Made by a program: the position numbers and the translations under genes. Shown here one piece after another: positions 10,786-21,260 of a stretch of 64,000 bases of DNA. The notes beneath the pieces are model-generated. The model ran no database searches, was not told where the DNA came from, and saw nothing but the letters and a program-made list of their open reading frames with translations. Origin of the DNA: Tragulus kanchil. Lineage: Eukaryota; Chordata; Mammalia; Artiodactyla; Tragulidae. The stretch spans positions 180,573,501 to 180,637,500 of the forward strand of contig JAIOJX010000004.1 in NCBI GenBank assembly GCA_022376925.1, written 5' to 3'. Positions within the stretch are counted from its first letter, which is position 1; each line of letters starts with the position of its first letter.

Positions 10786-11202
10786 GTGTTGTGAGGCGCG
10801 CTCAGTGAAGCACCCAACTCCGCTCATGGTAGATGGAAAAGAGGTTTATTAGGCTGGCGCCAGGAACCACCTGCAAGAAACCAGATTTCCTGCAAGGGCC
10901 CCGACTGGAGGGAAAGGGCGGTTTTTAAAGGCTGGTCCAATCAATGGCGCAAGACCCTCCCCTTTGATTGAGATTGGCCACACATGCTCATTCCCTCTTA
11001 CAATCAACAGAATAGTCTATGGGCTTCTTCGTTAATTGCAGTCAATTACAATAAATAAAGATTGAACAGAAAACAAGCAATGCTAACAGATGAATCACTA
11101 ACCAGTAACCATCAGTAAACCATTATGCATTCCCTTTTACACCAAGCAGGCCTGATACTAATATTTCCTAACAGCAAACACTTTTTCATTCAGTACTAAA
11201 CA
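10786..11202 (-). mobile_element. Candidate solo LTR, D2 second copy
   Basis: Nearly identical repeat of the LTR-like block at 9662-10077, produced by duplicate pair D2. Not evidence for a second insertion or for a two-LTR provirus, because the flanking host-type sequence is duplicated too. Confidence 0.55.
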
Positions 11203-11229
11203 AGGCTCAGCCCTGGACTGAGCCCTAGG

Positions 11230-11901
11230 ACTTCACATACATTCCCCCTTAAGGCTCACATCTCCCCAGTGAGATGTGACAGAATTCCCATTTTGCTAAC
11301 AGACCAGTTGAAGCCCAGAGAGGTTCCATGACTCGCCTAAGGTCACACTGCTGTAGCACTATAGACAGACCTCCCTGTGCCTGAGGCTAACCCACCTGAA
11401 GAAAGACTGTGGCAATAAGCAGAGTTTTTCTCTGTTCAGAGACTGGAAAGTGTGGGTCATAGGCCCCAGATAGGTTCAGGAGGCACAGGGCCCCTGGCTT
11501 GCTGATGAGATCACCAGGCCCCTTGTGAAGGCACATCTGCCTGTCTCAGCAGTCTTTCTCCTCGCCCACCGTGCACTGGTCTCAGCTCCCTGGGCTCTGG
11601 GAGGAGCGTCACTGGCTTCCCAAGGAGCCCTGACCTCCGGGCAGCGGAAGGGAGGGGCTCGTCAGCCAGGGCACAGGCTGTTGGATGCTGCTCGTTGCAA
11701 GTTCTCTCTCCACTGTCCTGGACCCTTGGTTTCATTGTCTCAGGCGAAACCTCTGCCCATTGAGGATCTTACGTCAAAGCAGGGAAGAAAGGCCTTTATT
11801 TAATTTGTATTTATTGATTTAATTTTTAACGTCCAGGATGTACCCCACGTGCTGCATGTGTATGTGCTAGTCGCTCAGTTGTATCTGTCTCTCTCTTTTT
11901 T
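11230..11901. other. Intergenic, no gene seen
   Basis: Contains a MIR-like segment around 11255-11350 (the run from 'gtgagatgtgacagaattcc' through AGAGGTTCCATGACTCGCC to AAGGTCACAC). Otherwise unassigned. Confidence 0.5.
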
Positions 11902-12173
11902 AAATTTTGGTCTCTTTTATTGTTTTATTATTATTCATTTTCGTCCATCTTTATTCTTTGGCCTGTGTGGGCCTCCCATTGCAGTGGCCTCTCTCCCGTT
12001 GTAGAGCACTGGCTCTGGGCGCATGTGCTCCAGAGTGCTGGCTCGTAATTGGATTGGACAACACTGGTCCTGCTTCTCCTCGGCACGTGGGATCTTCCCA
12101 GGCCAGGGCTCGAACCGGCGCCCCTTGCACTGCAAGGCGGTGTCCTTACCCACTGGACCACCAGGAGAAGCCC
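11902..12173 (-). mobile_element. tRNA-like SINE, GC-rich family (member 2)
   Basis: Full-length antisense copy: T-rich tail complement, CATCTTTATTCTTTGGCC, GTGTGGGCCTCCC, then the body and the B-box complement GGGCTCGAACC, ending at the head CCACCAGGAGAAGCCC. Confidence 0.85.
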
Positions 12174-12208
12174 CCATACGTTAACTTTTTCAACTTAAAA
12201 ATCTTCAA

Positions 12209-12348
12209 GGGAATTCCCTGATAGTCTAGCAGTTAAGACTCAGTGCTTTTACAGCCAGGGGCTGGGGTTTGATCCCTGGTCAGGAAACCAAAATCACACA
12301 AGTCACCAAAAACGAACCAAAAAAACTAAAAAAAAAAAAAAAAATCTT
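12209..12348 (+). mobile_element. CHR-type tRNA SINE
   Basis: Short tRNA-like element beginning GGGAATTCCCTGATAGTC, with TTAAGACTCAGTGCTTTTAC, a B box GGTTTGATCCC and a long A-rich tail ending near 12345. Cetartiodactyl CHR-like. Confidence 0.75.
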
Positions 12349-12918
12349 TAAACATCGTACAAACACCCCATGAAGATCCCTTTCACAGAAGAAGAAATTG
12401 AGGCTTGAAGCGACTTGACATGACTCCTCAGCGGGTAGGGCCCAGGACGGGACATTGGCTTGTTTGATGCCCCAAACTCAGTGCTTCCGTGTACTCTCCT
12501 CCCTGCCGGTACCTCCCAGTCTCTGGTTCTGAAAGAGAATATTGGCGAGGGAGGGGAGTGCAGACAGATAGCACCAATGAGCTGATTTGTTTATTTGTTG
12601 GGAGCAGAAGGACAGGAGAGGAGATGGGCAGCGAGCCCACAGACCTCAGGACCAAAGTCCCCCCCAGGAGACCGATGGGCGACACTTACTGGAAGCTGCA
12701 GGCTGAACTGTCCGTTGGGCCCAGCAGACACAGTGGCTCAGGGTCAGGCACTCTAGGGGCCCACCAAAATGTTTCACGCTCAAATAAAATCAGAAGAAAA
12801 AAATGAATTTTTAGGTAGACAAAAATATTTTCATATATAGTATCGATAGATTTATTCAATGCACCCATGAAATGGAATCATATCTATGTGTGTATTTCTG
12901 TCTGTGTATATATAATAT
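12349..12918. other. Intergenic, no gene seen
   Basis: No recognisable exon or repeat family. Short TA repeats near 12908. Confidence 0.45.
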
Positions 12919-13135
12919 ATGGGTTTCCCCGATGGCTCAGTGGACAAAGAGTCTGCTTGCAGTGCAGGCGACATAGGAGACGTGGGTCTGAACCCTGGGT
13001 TGGAAGATCCCCTGGAGGAGGGCTTGGCAACCCACTCCAGTATTCTTGCCTGGGAAATCCCAAGGACAGAGGAACCTGGCAGGTTATAGTCCAAAGGGTC
13101 ACCAAGAGTCAGACATGACTGAGCACACTAGCACA
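12919..13135 (+). mobile_element. Bov-tA SINE
   Basis: Sense copy: GGGTTTCCCCGATGGCTCAG head, then the 'gaagatcccctggaggagg' body, CCCACTCCAGTATTCTTGCC, and the end AGAGTCAGACATGACTGAGC. Confidence 0.88.
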
Positions 13136-13966
13136 TATACTATGTATATTCTCTAATGGAGGAAGGGCCCATGAAGCAGAGGTACCTTAGGCTCACAGAT
13201 GTCATGATGGGGCCCTGGGGATTTGCAAGGAGAGCATCGTCACAGGCCTGGGTGCAGACGCGGCTGCCAGGGGAGGTCAGCCACCTCCTTCCCAGCTGAT
13301 GCGGGTGGGGCCCTGGGCTCCTGATAAAAATAACAAATATGTTCTGTTACCTATTAACGAAGTGTCAGGCTTTATTTTCCTAATTCTCACCACGAGATTG
13401 CTCCCATTTTACAGCAGAGAAGACGGAACCCAGAAAGGTTAGAACTCAGCTTCTAGTGCTGTACCGGCCTCTGGATGACATTCGAGGAATTTCTCTGGCT
13501 CCAGGAATCTGGGACTTTCTGAAACATCCCACTGGGGTGTCATAAATTATTTCCCAGTCACTTCCTGTGCCCAAACTTGTTTCTCTACTAGACCCGGCTT
13601 CATTAAGGCCTGGCTTTATTTTGTCATTTTCTTCTATGGAGGCCCTCAGTGCCACGCGTTTGAACCAAATCTTCTGTGCTCGTGTTCTGTGAGGGAGACC
13701 CCGGGGGCAGCCAGGTCCGGTCCTCCTCGGCGCCACCGACTGCGCCGTGATGCTCCTCACCACTGGCCTCGGTGCAGCCCTCTGGCCTGCTGCACGGCGC
13801 CAAGAAGGGCGATCTGCAAGGGCCCATCACAAAGTCCTGGGAACTGGCTTCTGTAGCTGAGCCGTTCCCGTAACACTGTACCATGAGCAAGGAACCACAG
13901 CCTTCAAGGGTCTCCCAAAAATGTGATTTTTGACGTCCATGTAATAGTTCATTGATATTTTTGTAG
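13136..13966. other. Intergenic, no gene seen
   Basis: MIR-like core near 13330-13440 (ATTAACGAAG, then 'attttacagcagagaagac'). The remainder is unassigned. Confidence 0.45.
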
Positions 13967-14223
13967 CACCGTTAATTAGTCAATCCTATAATATGGATGT
14001 TTCATTTTTCAACTCTTCCCTAACGATGATGATAAGTTTTGCTATTCAGTCAGTCAATAAGTATTTGTTAAGTGTGTACTAAGCGCTGAGAACGACTGTC
14101 TGATCATCTGGCTTGATTCAAGGGCAGCATTTGGAATACTGAGCAGAACATCTGAAAACCCTCTGAGAACTGGGCAGAGTAGTAGGCTGAGGAAAATTCA
14201 TAGCCTTAAATATATTTATTAAT

Positions 14224-14625
14224 GAGAAGTGTGTGTGCTCAGTCATGCCTGACTCTTTGCAACCCCATGGACTGTAGCCCACCAGGTTAACCTGTCCATT
14301 GAATTTTCTAGGCAAGAACAGTGGAGTGGGCTGCCATTTCCTCATCCAGGGGATCTTCCTGATCTAGGGATTGAACCCGTGTCTCTTGTGTCTCCTGCTT
14401 TGGGAGGCAGATTCTTTTTTTTCCTTTTTTCTTTTCTTTTCTTAAAATTATTTATTTATTTAGCTGTGCTGGGTCTTAGTTGCGGCATGTTGGGTCTAGT
14501 TCCCTGACCAGGGATCGAACCCAGACCCCCACTGCATTGGGAACACAGAGTCTTAACCACTAGGCAACCAGGAAATTCCTGAGAAGTGGATTCTTTATCA
14601 CTGAGCCACCTGGGAAACTCCTATT
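14224..14625 (-). mobile_element. Bov-tA SINE interrupted by a CHR-type SINE
   Basis: Bov-tA in antisense occupies 14224-14418 and resumes at 14581-14625 (ending ACTGAGCCACCTGGGAAACTC). Between them an antisense CHR element at about 14440-14580 begins with a T/A-rich tail and ends CCAGGAAATTCCT. GATTCTTT occurs on both sides of the insert, as expected of a target-site duplication. The CHR-type insertion is therefore younger than this Bov-tA copy. Repeated at 15340-15743 by D3. Confidence 0.8.
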
Positions 14626-15339
14626 AATAAGAAGAAAAAAGGAAAAGTCAATGAACTAAACACTCAACTCAACAAGTTAGAAAAGACAATAAGAGAAAAG
14701 GTAAAAGTTAATTAGCATAAAATCAGAAAATAATAAAGGAAACAAAATGAGAACTGGTTCTTTGAAAAGCCTAAGGCAGTAGGATGTCTAGGTATGTGTG
14801 TGAACTGCAGATTCTTTAGTCAGAAGGTTTTCATGAGTATTATTTCTCTCTCCAAACTTCTGATAACAATAGCTGTTGTGTAACAAATTAGCCGAAACCT
14901 GGGGACTTAAAATAAGCAACACTTTTCTCATAGCCCTTGCACTTGGGAGTCCAGGTAGGACTTAGCTGGATGCCTTCTGGCTCAGGGTCTCTCCCAAGGC
15001 TTCAGTCAAGGTGTTGGCAACACCAACCATCCGAGGTTCAAACGGAGAAGATCCACTGCCAAGTTCACTCATGTGGGTCCTCACCGTTAATTAGTCAATC
15101 CTATAATATGGATGTTTCATTTTTCAACTCTTCCCTAACGATGATGATAAGTTTTGCTATTCAGTCAGTCAATAAGTATTTGTTAAGTGTGTACTAAGCG
15201 CTGAGAACGACTGTCTGATCATCTGGCTTGATTCAAGGGCAGCATTTGGAATACTGAGCAGAACATCTGAAAACCCTCTGAGAACTGGGCAGAGTAGTAG
15301 GCTGAGGAAAATTCATAGCCTTAAATATATTTATTAATG

Positions 15340-15743
15340 AGAAGTGTGTGTGCTCAGTCATGCCTGACTCTTTGCAACCCCATGGACTGTAGCCCACCAG
15401 GTTAACCTGTCCATTGAATTTTCTAGGCAAGAACAGTGGAGTGGGCTGCCATTTCCTCATCCAGGGGATCTTCCTGATCTAGGGATTGAACCCGTGTCTC
15501 TTGTGTCTCCTGCTTTGGGAGGCAGATTCTTTTTTTTCCTTTTTTCTTTTCTTTTCTTAAAATTATTTATTTATTTAGCTGTGCTGGGTCTTAGTTGCGG
15601 CATGTTGGGTCTAGTTCCCTGACCAGGGATCGAACCCAGACCCCCACTGCATTGGGAACACAGAGTCTTAACCACTAGGCAACCAGGAAATTCCTGAGAA
15701 GTGGATTCTTTATCACTGAGCCACCTGGGAAACTCCTATTAAT
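15340..15743 (-). mobile_element. Nested Bov-tA/CHR SINE, D3 second copy
   Basis: Second copy of the nested pair at 14224-14625, carried by duplicate D3. Confidence 0.8.
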
Positions 15744-16199
15744 AAGAAGAAAAAAGGAAAAGTCAATGAACTAAACACTCAACTCAACAAGTTAGAAAAA
15801 GAGCAATAAGAGAAAAGGTAAAAGTTAATTAGCATAAAATCAGAAAATAATAAAGGAAACAAAATGAGAACTGGTTCTTTGAAAAGCCTAAGGCAGTAGG
15901 ATGTCTAGGTATGTGTGTGAACTGCAGATTCTTTAGTCAGAAGGTTTTCATGAGTATTATTTCTCTCTCCAAACTTCTGATAACAATAGCTGTTGTGTAA
16001 CAAATTAGCCGAAACCTGGGGACTTAAAATAAGCAACACTTTTCTCATAGCCCTTGCACTTGGGAGTCCAGGTAGGACTTAGCTGGATGCCTTCTGGCTC
16101 AGGGTCTCTCCCAAGGCTTCAGTCAAGGTGTTGGCAACACCAACCATCCGAGGTTCAAACGGGAGAAGATCCACTGCCAAGTTCACTCATGTGGGTCCT

Positions 16200-16729
16200 G
16201 ATGAGGCTTGGATCTTCATCACTGGTTAGCTGGAGGCACCGGCTCCCTGGCCATGGGCATCTCCATAGGACAGCGGAGAGCATGGCTTGCTTCTCCCCAG
16301 AGCTGGGAGAGAGAAAGGGAGAGGGCGGGCAAGCGAGAGAATGAGAGAGTGGGAGGGCACCTTCTTTTTGTAATCTCTCTTTCTGTATGTAGACTTTTTG
16401 GACCTAATCTTCTAGCAGTCTCTTCTAGAATTCTGTGTGCTATTAGTTAGAATTGAGTCACCGGGTCCAGCCACAGTCAAGGGGAACCACTTATACACGA
16501 GTGTGAGCACCAGGAGTAGGGATCGCCGGGGGCCGTCAAAGAAGCAGTCACCGCACACAGGGTTTAGGATCACACGTCTCCTGAAGGTCTGGCATTCTCT
16601 TGGCTGAGTGGCCTTGGCAGTCATCTGAGCAATGGGTTAGTAGATGCCTGGGAACTTACTAGTTGTATGAGGCCTGGGAACCTTTGCTCCTCGTCTGAAA
16701 AATGAGGTCGTAATAAAGATCACCTTCAG
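16200..16729. other. Intergenic, no gene seen
   Basis: GAGAGA-rich stretch around 16300-16350. No recognised exon. The last 13 bases are the 5' target-site duplication of the next SINE. Confidence 0.5.
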
Positions 16730-17054
16730 GGCTTCCCTGGTGGTCCAGTGGGTAAGGACACCGCCTTGCAGTGCAAGGGGCGCCGGTTCGATCCCTGGCC
16801 TGGGAAGATCCCACGCGCCGCGGAGCGGCTGGACCGATGTGTCCAATTACCGAGCCGGAGCTCCAGGGCGCATGCTCCCAGAGCTGGTGCTCTGAGACAA
16901 CAGAGGCCACTGCGGTGGGAGGCCCACACAGACGGAAGAACAAAGATGGATGAAAATAGATAAATGAAAGACCAACAGAAGTGGCCCGCCCGCCCCCCTC
17001 CATCCCCAACCCGCCCCCTCCCCCAAAAATAAAATAAAATGTTTAAAAAAAAAG
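16730..17054 (+). mobile_element. tRNA-like SINE, GC-rich family (member 3), with perfect target-site duplication
   Basis: Sense full-length copy: GGCTTCCCTGGTGGTCCAGT head with A box TGGTCCAGTGG and B box GGTTCGATCCC (both perfect matches to the pol III consensus), CpG-rich middle, GAACAAAGATGGATGAAAAT, and an A-rich tail. It is flanked by a perfect 13-bp duplication AGATCACCTTCAG at 16717-16729 and 17055-17067, showing target-primed insertion and little decay since. Confidence 0.92.
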
Positions 17055-19140
17055 AGATCACCTTCAGCATTTGTTGAGTTTATTGCCATAAGGGCAGGAG
17101 AAAGTGCTTGGTAATGCTTCCAGAAGGTAGGCATTATTAAGAGAACAAAGTTTGAGATGCACATGTCTTTGATTTTTTTCTTTTCTTATTAGTATTTAAA
17201 AAATACGTCATGGATGTAAAGCAAACACACAGAAAAGTGTACAGTTCATAAATGTGGTCATGATCGCCTGTCTTTTTTTTTTTTTTTGATTGCCTGTCTT
17301 CAAACATTCTTCTAAAACAAGTGAAACTTTCAGTTCTTTTTACTTTGTGCACTTTCTGAAACCTTCTACAGTGAGCTAGAATTACTACGAGCATAGGAAA
17401 ATATCACCTCTACAAGGTGTAGTTTCTGTTGATTAGGGAGTTTACGTTTACAAAGCACTTAAAAACGCCTTGTCTTGCTTGGGTTTTATAATGGCCTGGG
17501 AGAAAGGACCAAGGAGCAATTTCCTTGTGGGTGAAATGAGGAACTCACTCTCCTCTCAGGGCGGGGCAGGCGGTGTCTCCTGTGGGCGCTGGGCAGCGAG
17601 CTACCTGTCAACTCCTGGCACGGAAAGGCCTTCAGCCGGCTGGGGCCCCCCCAGCGCCCCACACAGCGTGGCCACCGCCGGCTCTAACGGAAAAGCCTTC
17701 AGCTCGCCAAACCCAGGCTCTAGAAAAATTCCTCTTCTAGGAATCTGCCTTAAAGAGGGTCTCATGATGCTGCCAGACTTTATGTGAAAATAATGGAACG
17801 CAGCAGCAGTTTTCATAGCAAACACTTAGAATTAACGTAAGTGTTCAGAAGAAGGAAATCAGCTGAATAAATTGAGTCACTGAAAGAGAGACTCTTTCAC
17901 TACCATGAAGAAACAGTTCTGAAATATGGATTTGTGGGCTCTCATGCTTACCGTGTGAACGGATCAGCAGCTGAACATACAGAGGGGTGTCCATGATGCC
18001 AGCCCACTGAAAACCATGTGGAAGGAACTAGTAAACTGGCACATCACAGACGGAAGAACAAAGATGGATGAAAATAGATAAATGAAAGACCAACAGAAGT
18101 GGCCCGCCCCCTCCATCCCCAACCCGCCCCCTCCCCCAAAAATAAAATAAAATGTTTAAAAAAAAAGAGATCACCTTCAGCATTTGTTGAGTTTATTGCC
18201 ATAAGGGCAGGAGAAAGTGCTTGGTAATGCTTCCAGAAGGTAGGCATTATTAAGAGAACAAAGTTTGAGATGCACATGTCTTTGATTTTTTTCTTTTCTT
18301 ATTAGTATTTAAAAAATACGTCATGGATGTAAAGCAAACACACAGAAAAGTGTACAGTTCATAAATGTGGTCATGATCGCCTGTCTTTTTTTTTTTTTTT
18401 GATTGCCTGTCTTCAAACATTCTTCTAAAACAAGTGAAACTTTCAGTTCTTTTTACTTTGTGCACTTTCTGAAACCTTCTACAGTGAGCTAGAATTACTA
18501 CGAGCATAGGAAAATATCACCTCTACAAGGTGTAGTTTCTGTTGATTAGGGAGTTTACGTTTACAAAGCACTTAAAAACGCCTTGTCTTGCTTGGGTTTT
18601 ATAATGGCCTGGGAGAAAGGACCAAGGAGCAATTTCCTTGTGGGTGAAATGAGGAACTCACTCTCCTCTCAGGGCGGGGCAGGCGGTGTCTCCTGTGGGC
18701 GCTGGGCAGCGAGCTACCTGTCAACTCCTGGCACGGAAAGGCCTTCAGCCGGCTGGGGCCCCCCCAGCGCCCCACACAGCGTGGCCACCGCCGGCTCTAA
18801 CGGAAAAGCCTTCAGCTCGCCAAACCCAGGCTCTAGAAAAATTCCTCTTCTAGGAATCTGCCTTAAAGAGGGTCTCATGATGCTGCCAGACTTTATGTGA
18901 AAATAATGGAACGCAGCAGCAGTTTTCATAGCAAACACTTAGAATTAACGTAAGTGTTCAGAAGAAGGAAATCAGCTGAATAAATTGAGTCACTGAAAGA
19001 GAGACTCTTTCACTACCATGAAGAAACAGTTCTGAAATATGGATTTGTGGGCTCTCATGCTTACCGTGTGAAACGGGATCAGCAGCTGAACATACAGAGG
19101 GGTGTCCATGATGCCAGCCCACTGAAAACCATGTGGAAGG
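16927..19140. repeat. Near-identical duplicate pair D4 (probable assembly duplication)
   Basis: Bases 16927-18025 recur at 18045-19140. Copy 2 starts in the middle of a SINE body, without its head, so the boundary is not a transposition boundary. The last bases of copy 1 and the junction (about 18020-18044) read like an error-prone version of what follows copy 2. Confidence 0.93.
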
Positions 19141-19240
19141 GAACCTGCCAGTAAAGTAAGCCGACTGTCCTGGCATCCTGGATGCGGGATTAGGAATGAC
19201 TGTTTCCTTTTCTCTCTCTCTTTTTTGTTTTCTTTTCTTT

Positions 19241-19613
19241 TTTAAAAAAATGTTTATTTATTTATTTATTTTTGACTCTTCTGGGTTTTCACTGCTGCTG
19301 CAGGCTCCTCTCCAGCTGCAGGAAGCGAGGGCTACTCTCTAGTGGAGGTGAGCAGGCTTCTTGTTGTGGTGACTTTTCTTGTTGTGGAACTCGGGCTCTA
19401 GGGCACACGGGCGTCAGTAGTTTCGGCACATGAGCTCCATAGTGGCAGCTCTGAGGCTCTAGAGCACAGGCTCCATAGTTGAGTCTCACGAACCCAGTTG
19501 CTCCACAGCATGTGGGATCCTCCCGGATCAGGGTTTGCCTGGAGCAGGGATCGAACCCATGTCTCCTCCACTGGCAGGCGAACTCCTCACCACTGAGCTA
19601 CCAGGGAAGCCCC
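19241..19613 (-). mobile_element. ART2-type tRNA SINE (long)
   Basis: Antisense element from the tail TTTATTTATTTATTTATTTT to the head CTGAGCTACCAGGGAAGCCC, with B-box complement GGGATCGAACCC near 19546 and several 'ggctctagagcacaggctc'-like internal blocks characteristic of ART2. Confidence 0.75.
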
Positions 19614-19620
19614 TGTTGCC

Positions 19621-19898
19621 TTTTTTTTTTTTTTAATTTTGGCCTCTTTTATTGGTTTCTTATTTGTTGATTTTCATTCATCTTTATTCTTTGGCCTGTG
19701 TGGGCCTCCCACCGCAGTGGCCTCTCTCATTGCAGAGCACCGGCTCTGGGCGCATGTGTTCCAGAGCGTAGGCTCGCAATCGGACACATAGGTCCAACTG
19801 CTCAGGGGCACATGGGATCCTCCCGTTCCAGGGATAGAACCGGTGCCTCTTGCACTGCAAGGCAGACTCTTTACCCGTTGGATCACCAGGGAAGCCCC
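19621..19898 (-). mobile_element. tRNA-like SINE, GC-rich family (member 4)
   Basis: Antisense full-length copy directly following the ART2 element: long T run, TTTATTCTTTGGCCTGTGTG, GAGCACCGGCTCTGGGCGC, ending GGATCACCAGGGAAGCCCC. Confidence 0.87.
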
Positions 19899-19920
19899 TG
19901 TTTCCCTTCTCTTTTCTTTT

Positions 19921-20167
19921 AACCACTTCTGTTGGTCTTTCATTTGTCTATTTTCATCCATCTTTGTTCTTTGGCCCGTGTGGGCCTCCCATCACAGTGG
20001 CCTCTGGTTGGCTCTGAGCACATGCGCCCCAGAGCGCCAGCTCGGTAGTTGGACATATCAGTCCAGCTGCTCCGCGGCACGCAGGATCTTCCCAGGCCAG
20101 GGATCGAACTGGTGCCCCTTGCATTGCAAGGCGGTGTCTCTACCCACTGGACCACCAGGGTAGCCCC
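19921..20167 (-). mobile_element. tRNA-like SINE, GC-rich family (member 5)
   Basis: Antisense copy adjacent to member 4: CCACTTCTGTTGGTCTTTC, CATCTTTGTTCTTTGGCCC, B-box complement GGGATCGAACT, ending GGACCACCAGGGTAGCCCC. Confidence 0.87.
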
Positions 20168-20221
20168 TCCTTTTCTTTTAAAGAGACTTTTTAGGTGGTA
20201 TATTTAAGATATGACTTCAAT

Positions 20222-20556
20222 GAATTAAAAGATTTATTTTTAAGGTTATTTTTTTTTATGACTGTGATGGGTTTTCATAGCTGCACAGGATTTTCTCTAG
20301 TTGTGGCAAGCAAGGATTACTCTCGAATGGCAGTGTGTGGCCTTCTCATTGCAGTGGCTTCTTTTGTTGCAGAGCACCGGCTCTAAGGCACAAGGGCTTC
20401 AGTACATGGCGCATGGGCTCCAGAGCACAGGCTCAATCATTGTGGTGCATGGGCTTCGCTGCGCCACGGCCTGTGAGATCTTTCCAGATTAGGGACTAAG
20501 GCTGCGTCCCCTGCATTGGCAGGTGGATTCTTTACCACTGAGCCACCAAGGAGGCC
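20222..20556 (-). mobile_element. ART2-type tRNA SINE (long)
   Basis: Antisense ART2-like element with a T-rich start, repeated 'gcaccggctctaaggcac' and GGGCTCCAGAGCACAGGCTC blocks, and the head complement CTGAGCCACCAAGGAGGCCC. Confidence 0.72.
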
Positions 20557-21175
20557 CTGTTTTAATTCTTAATATTTCCAGTTGCATATGGCAAGTATGT
20601 CAATTATGTGACCATTAGAAATAAAAAGCAAAGCACTGAAATCCATCGCCCACACCCGCCAACCCTCCCTCTCCCTTCTCTTCTTAGTTGGTTGTAGATA
20701 TTTCTAGATGTTTTCTTTGAATCCACCGTGGACTGCTTTTAAAACTTAAATGTACAAAAAAATGTTTAACTGCTCCCCGCACCTTACATGTACAATCAGA
20801 AAAAGCACGGGTTGAGGAGAGAAAACAAAAGACTCAAAATGAATCTGGACATCACAGAAGCAGAGAGGTTTTCACAGAGCAAGTCTCTCTGTTTAAGGAC
20901 GAGAGAGTGGGGCTCGGGGTTGGTGGGTGGCCTGCCAAGCTCGCACAGTCTGTGCCTGCTTCTGGCACCCAGTCCAGCGTTGCTTCCGCTAGGAGGGGGA
21001 GAAAAGCGGCTGCAGAGGGGCCAGGAGGATGCTCTGGGCCGGGCGGGTGGGGCCGGGGTGGGCGGTCTTCTGCCTGCTTGTTCTGGGTACCAGGAGATGC
21101 GGGTGAAGACACCTGGCAGGAAGGACCAAAGTCCCCATTTATGGCCTTGGGAGAGTTAATGTGTAATATCCTAGG
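20557..21175. other. LGALS2 upstream region
   Basis: AT-rich to 20800, then GC-rich. A 123-codon open frame at 20788-21159 has no recognisable domain and ends just before the LGALS2 TATA box; I treat it as chance. Confidence 0.5.
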
Positions 21176-21176
21176 G

Positions 21177-21254
21177 TATAAGTCTCACTATGAGGTGAGA
21201 CCCTGAGCCCAGACCTCCAGGAGTCACTGAGAGCTGCCGTCAGGAGCTGCCGCC
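21177..21254 (+). promoter_or_regulatory. LGALS2: LGALS2 core promoter and 5' UTR
   Basis: A TATA-like TATAAG lies at 21177-21182, 73 bases before the LGALS2 start codon. This predicts initiation near 21205-21210 and a 5' UTR of about 50 bases ending in GCCGCC immediately before ATG, a strong Kozak context. Confidence 0.6.
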
Positions 21255-21260
21255 ATGTCG
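21255..21260 (+). CDS. LGALS2: LGALS2 coding exon 1 (Met-Ser)
   Basis: ATGTCG followed at once by donor GTGAGC (21261). Phase 0 into exon 2. Confidence 0.88.

Larger units (their letters stand above)
9015..11229. repeat. Near-identical duplicate pair D2 (probable assembly duplication)
   Basis: Bases 9015-10104 recur at 10141-11229 (offset 1126, then 1125 after a one-base loss in a G run at 10366). Bases 10105-10140 between them look like a shortened, error-laden version of the sequence that follows copy 2 (11230-11300): the ACATC-CCC-GTGA and TTGCTAAC blocks occur in the same order but with bases missing. Confidence 0.93.
13967..16199. repeat. Near-identical duplicate pair D3 (probable assembly duplication)
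   Basis: Bases 13967-15081 recur directly abutting at 15082-16199, offset 1115 rising to 1118. Differences include AAAAGACAATAAG against AAAAAGAGCAATAAG, and AAACGGAGAAG against AAACGGGAGAAG near the end of copy 1. A nested SINE pair is duplicated with the rest. Confidence 0.93.

Noticed and set aside
9662..11202. A provirus flanked by two LTRs
   Set aside because: The sequence between the two LTR-like blocks is duplicated flanking DNA, not retroviral genes; it is one element doubled by D2.
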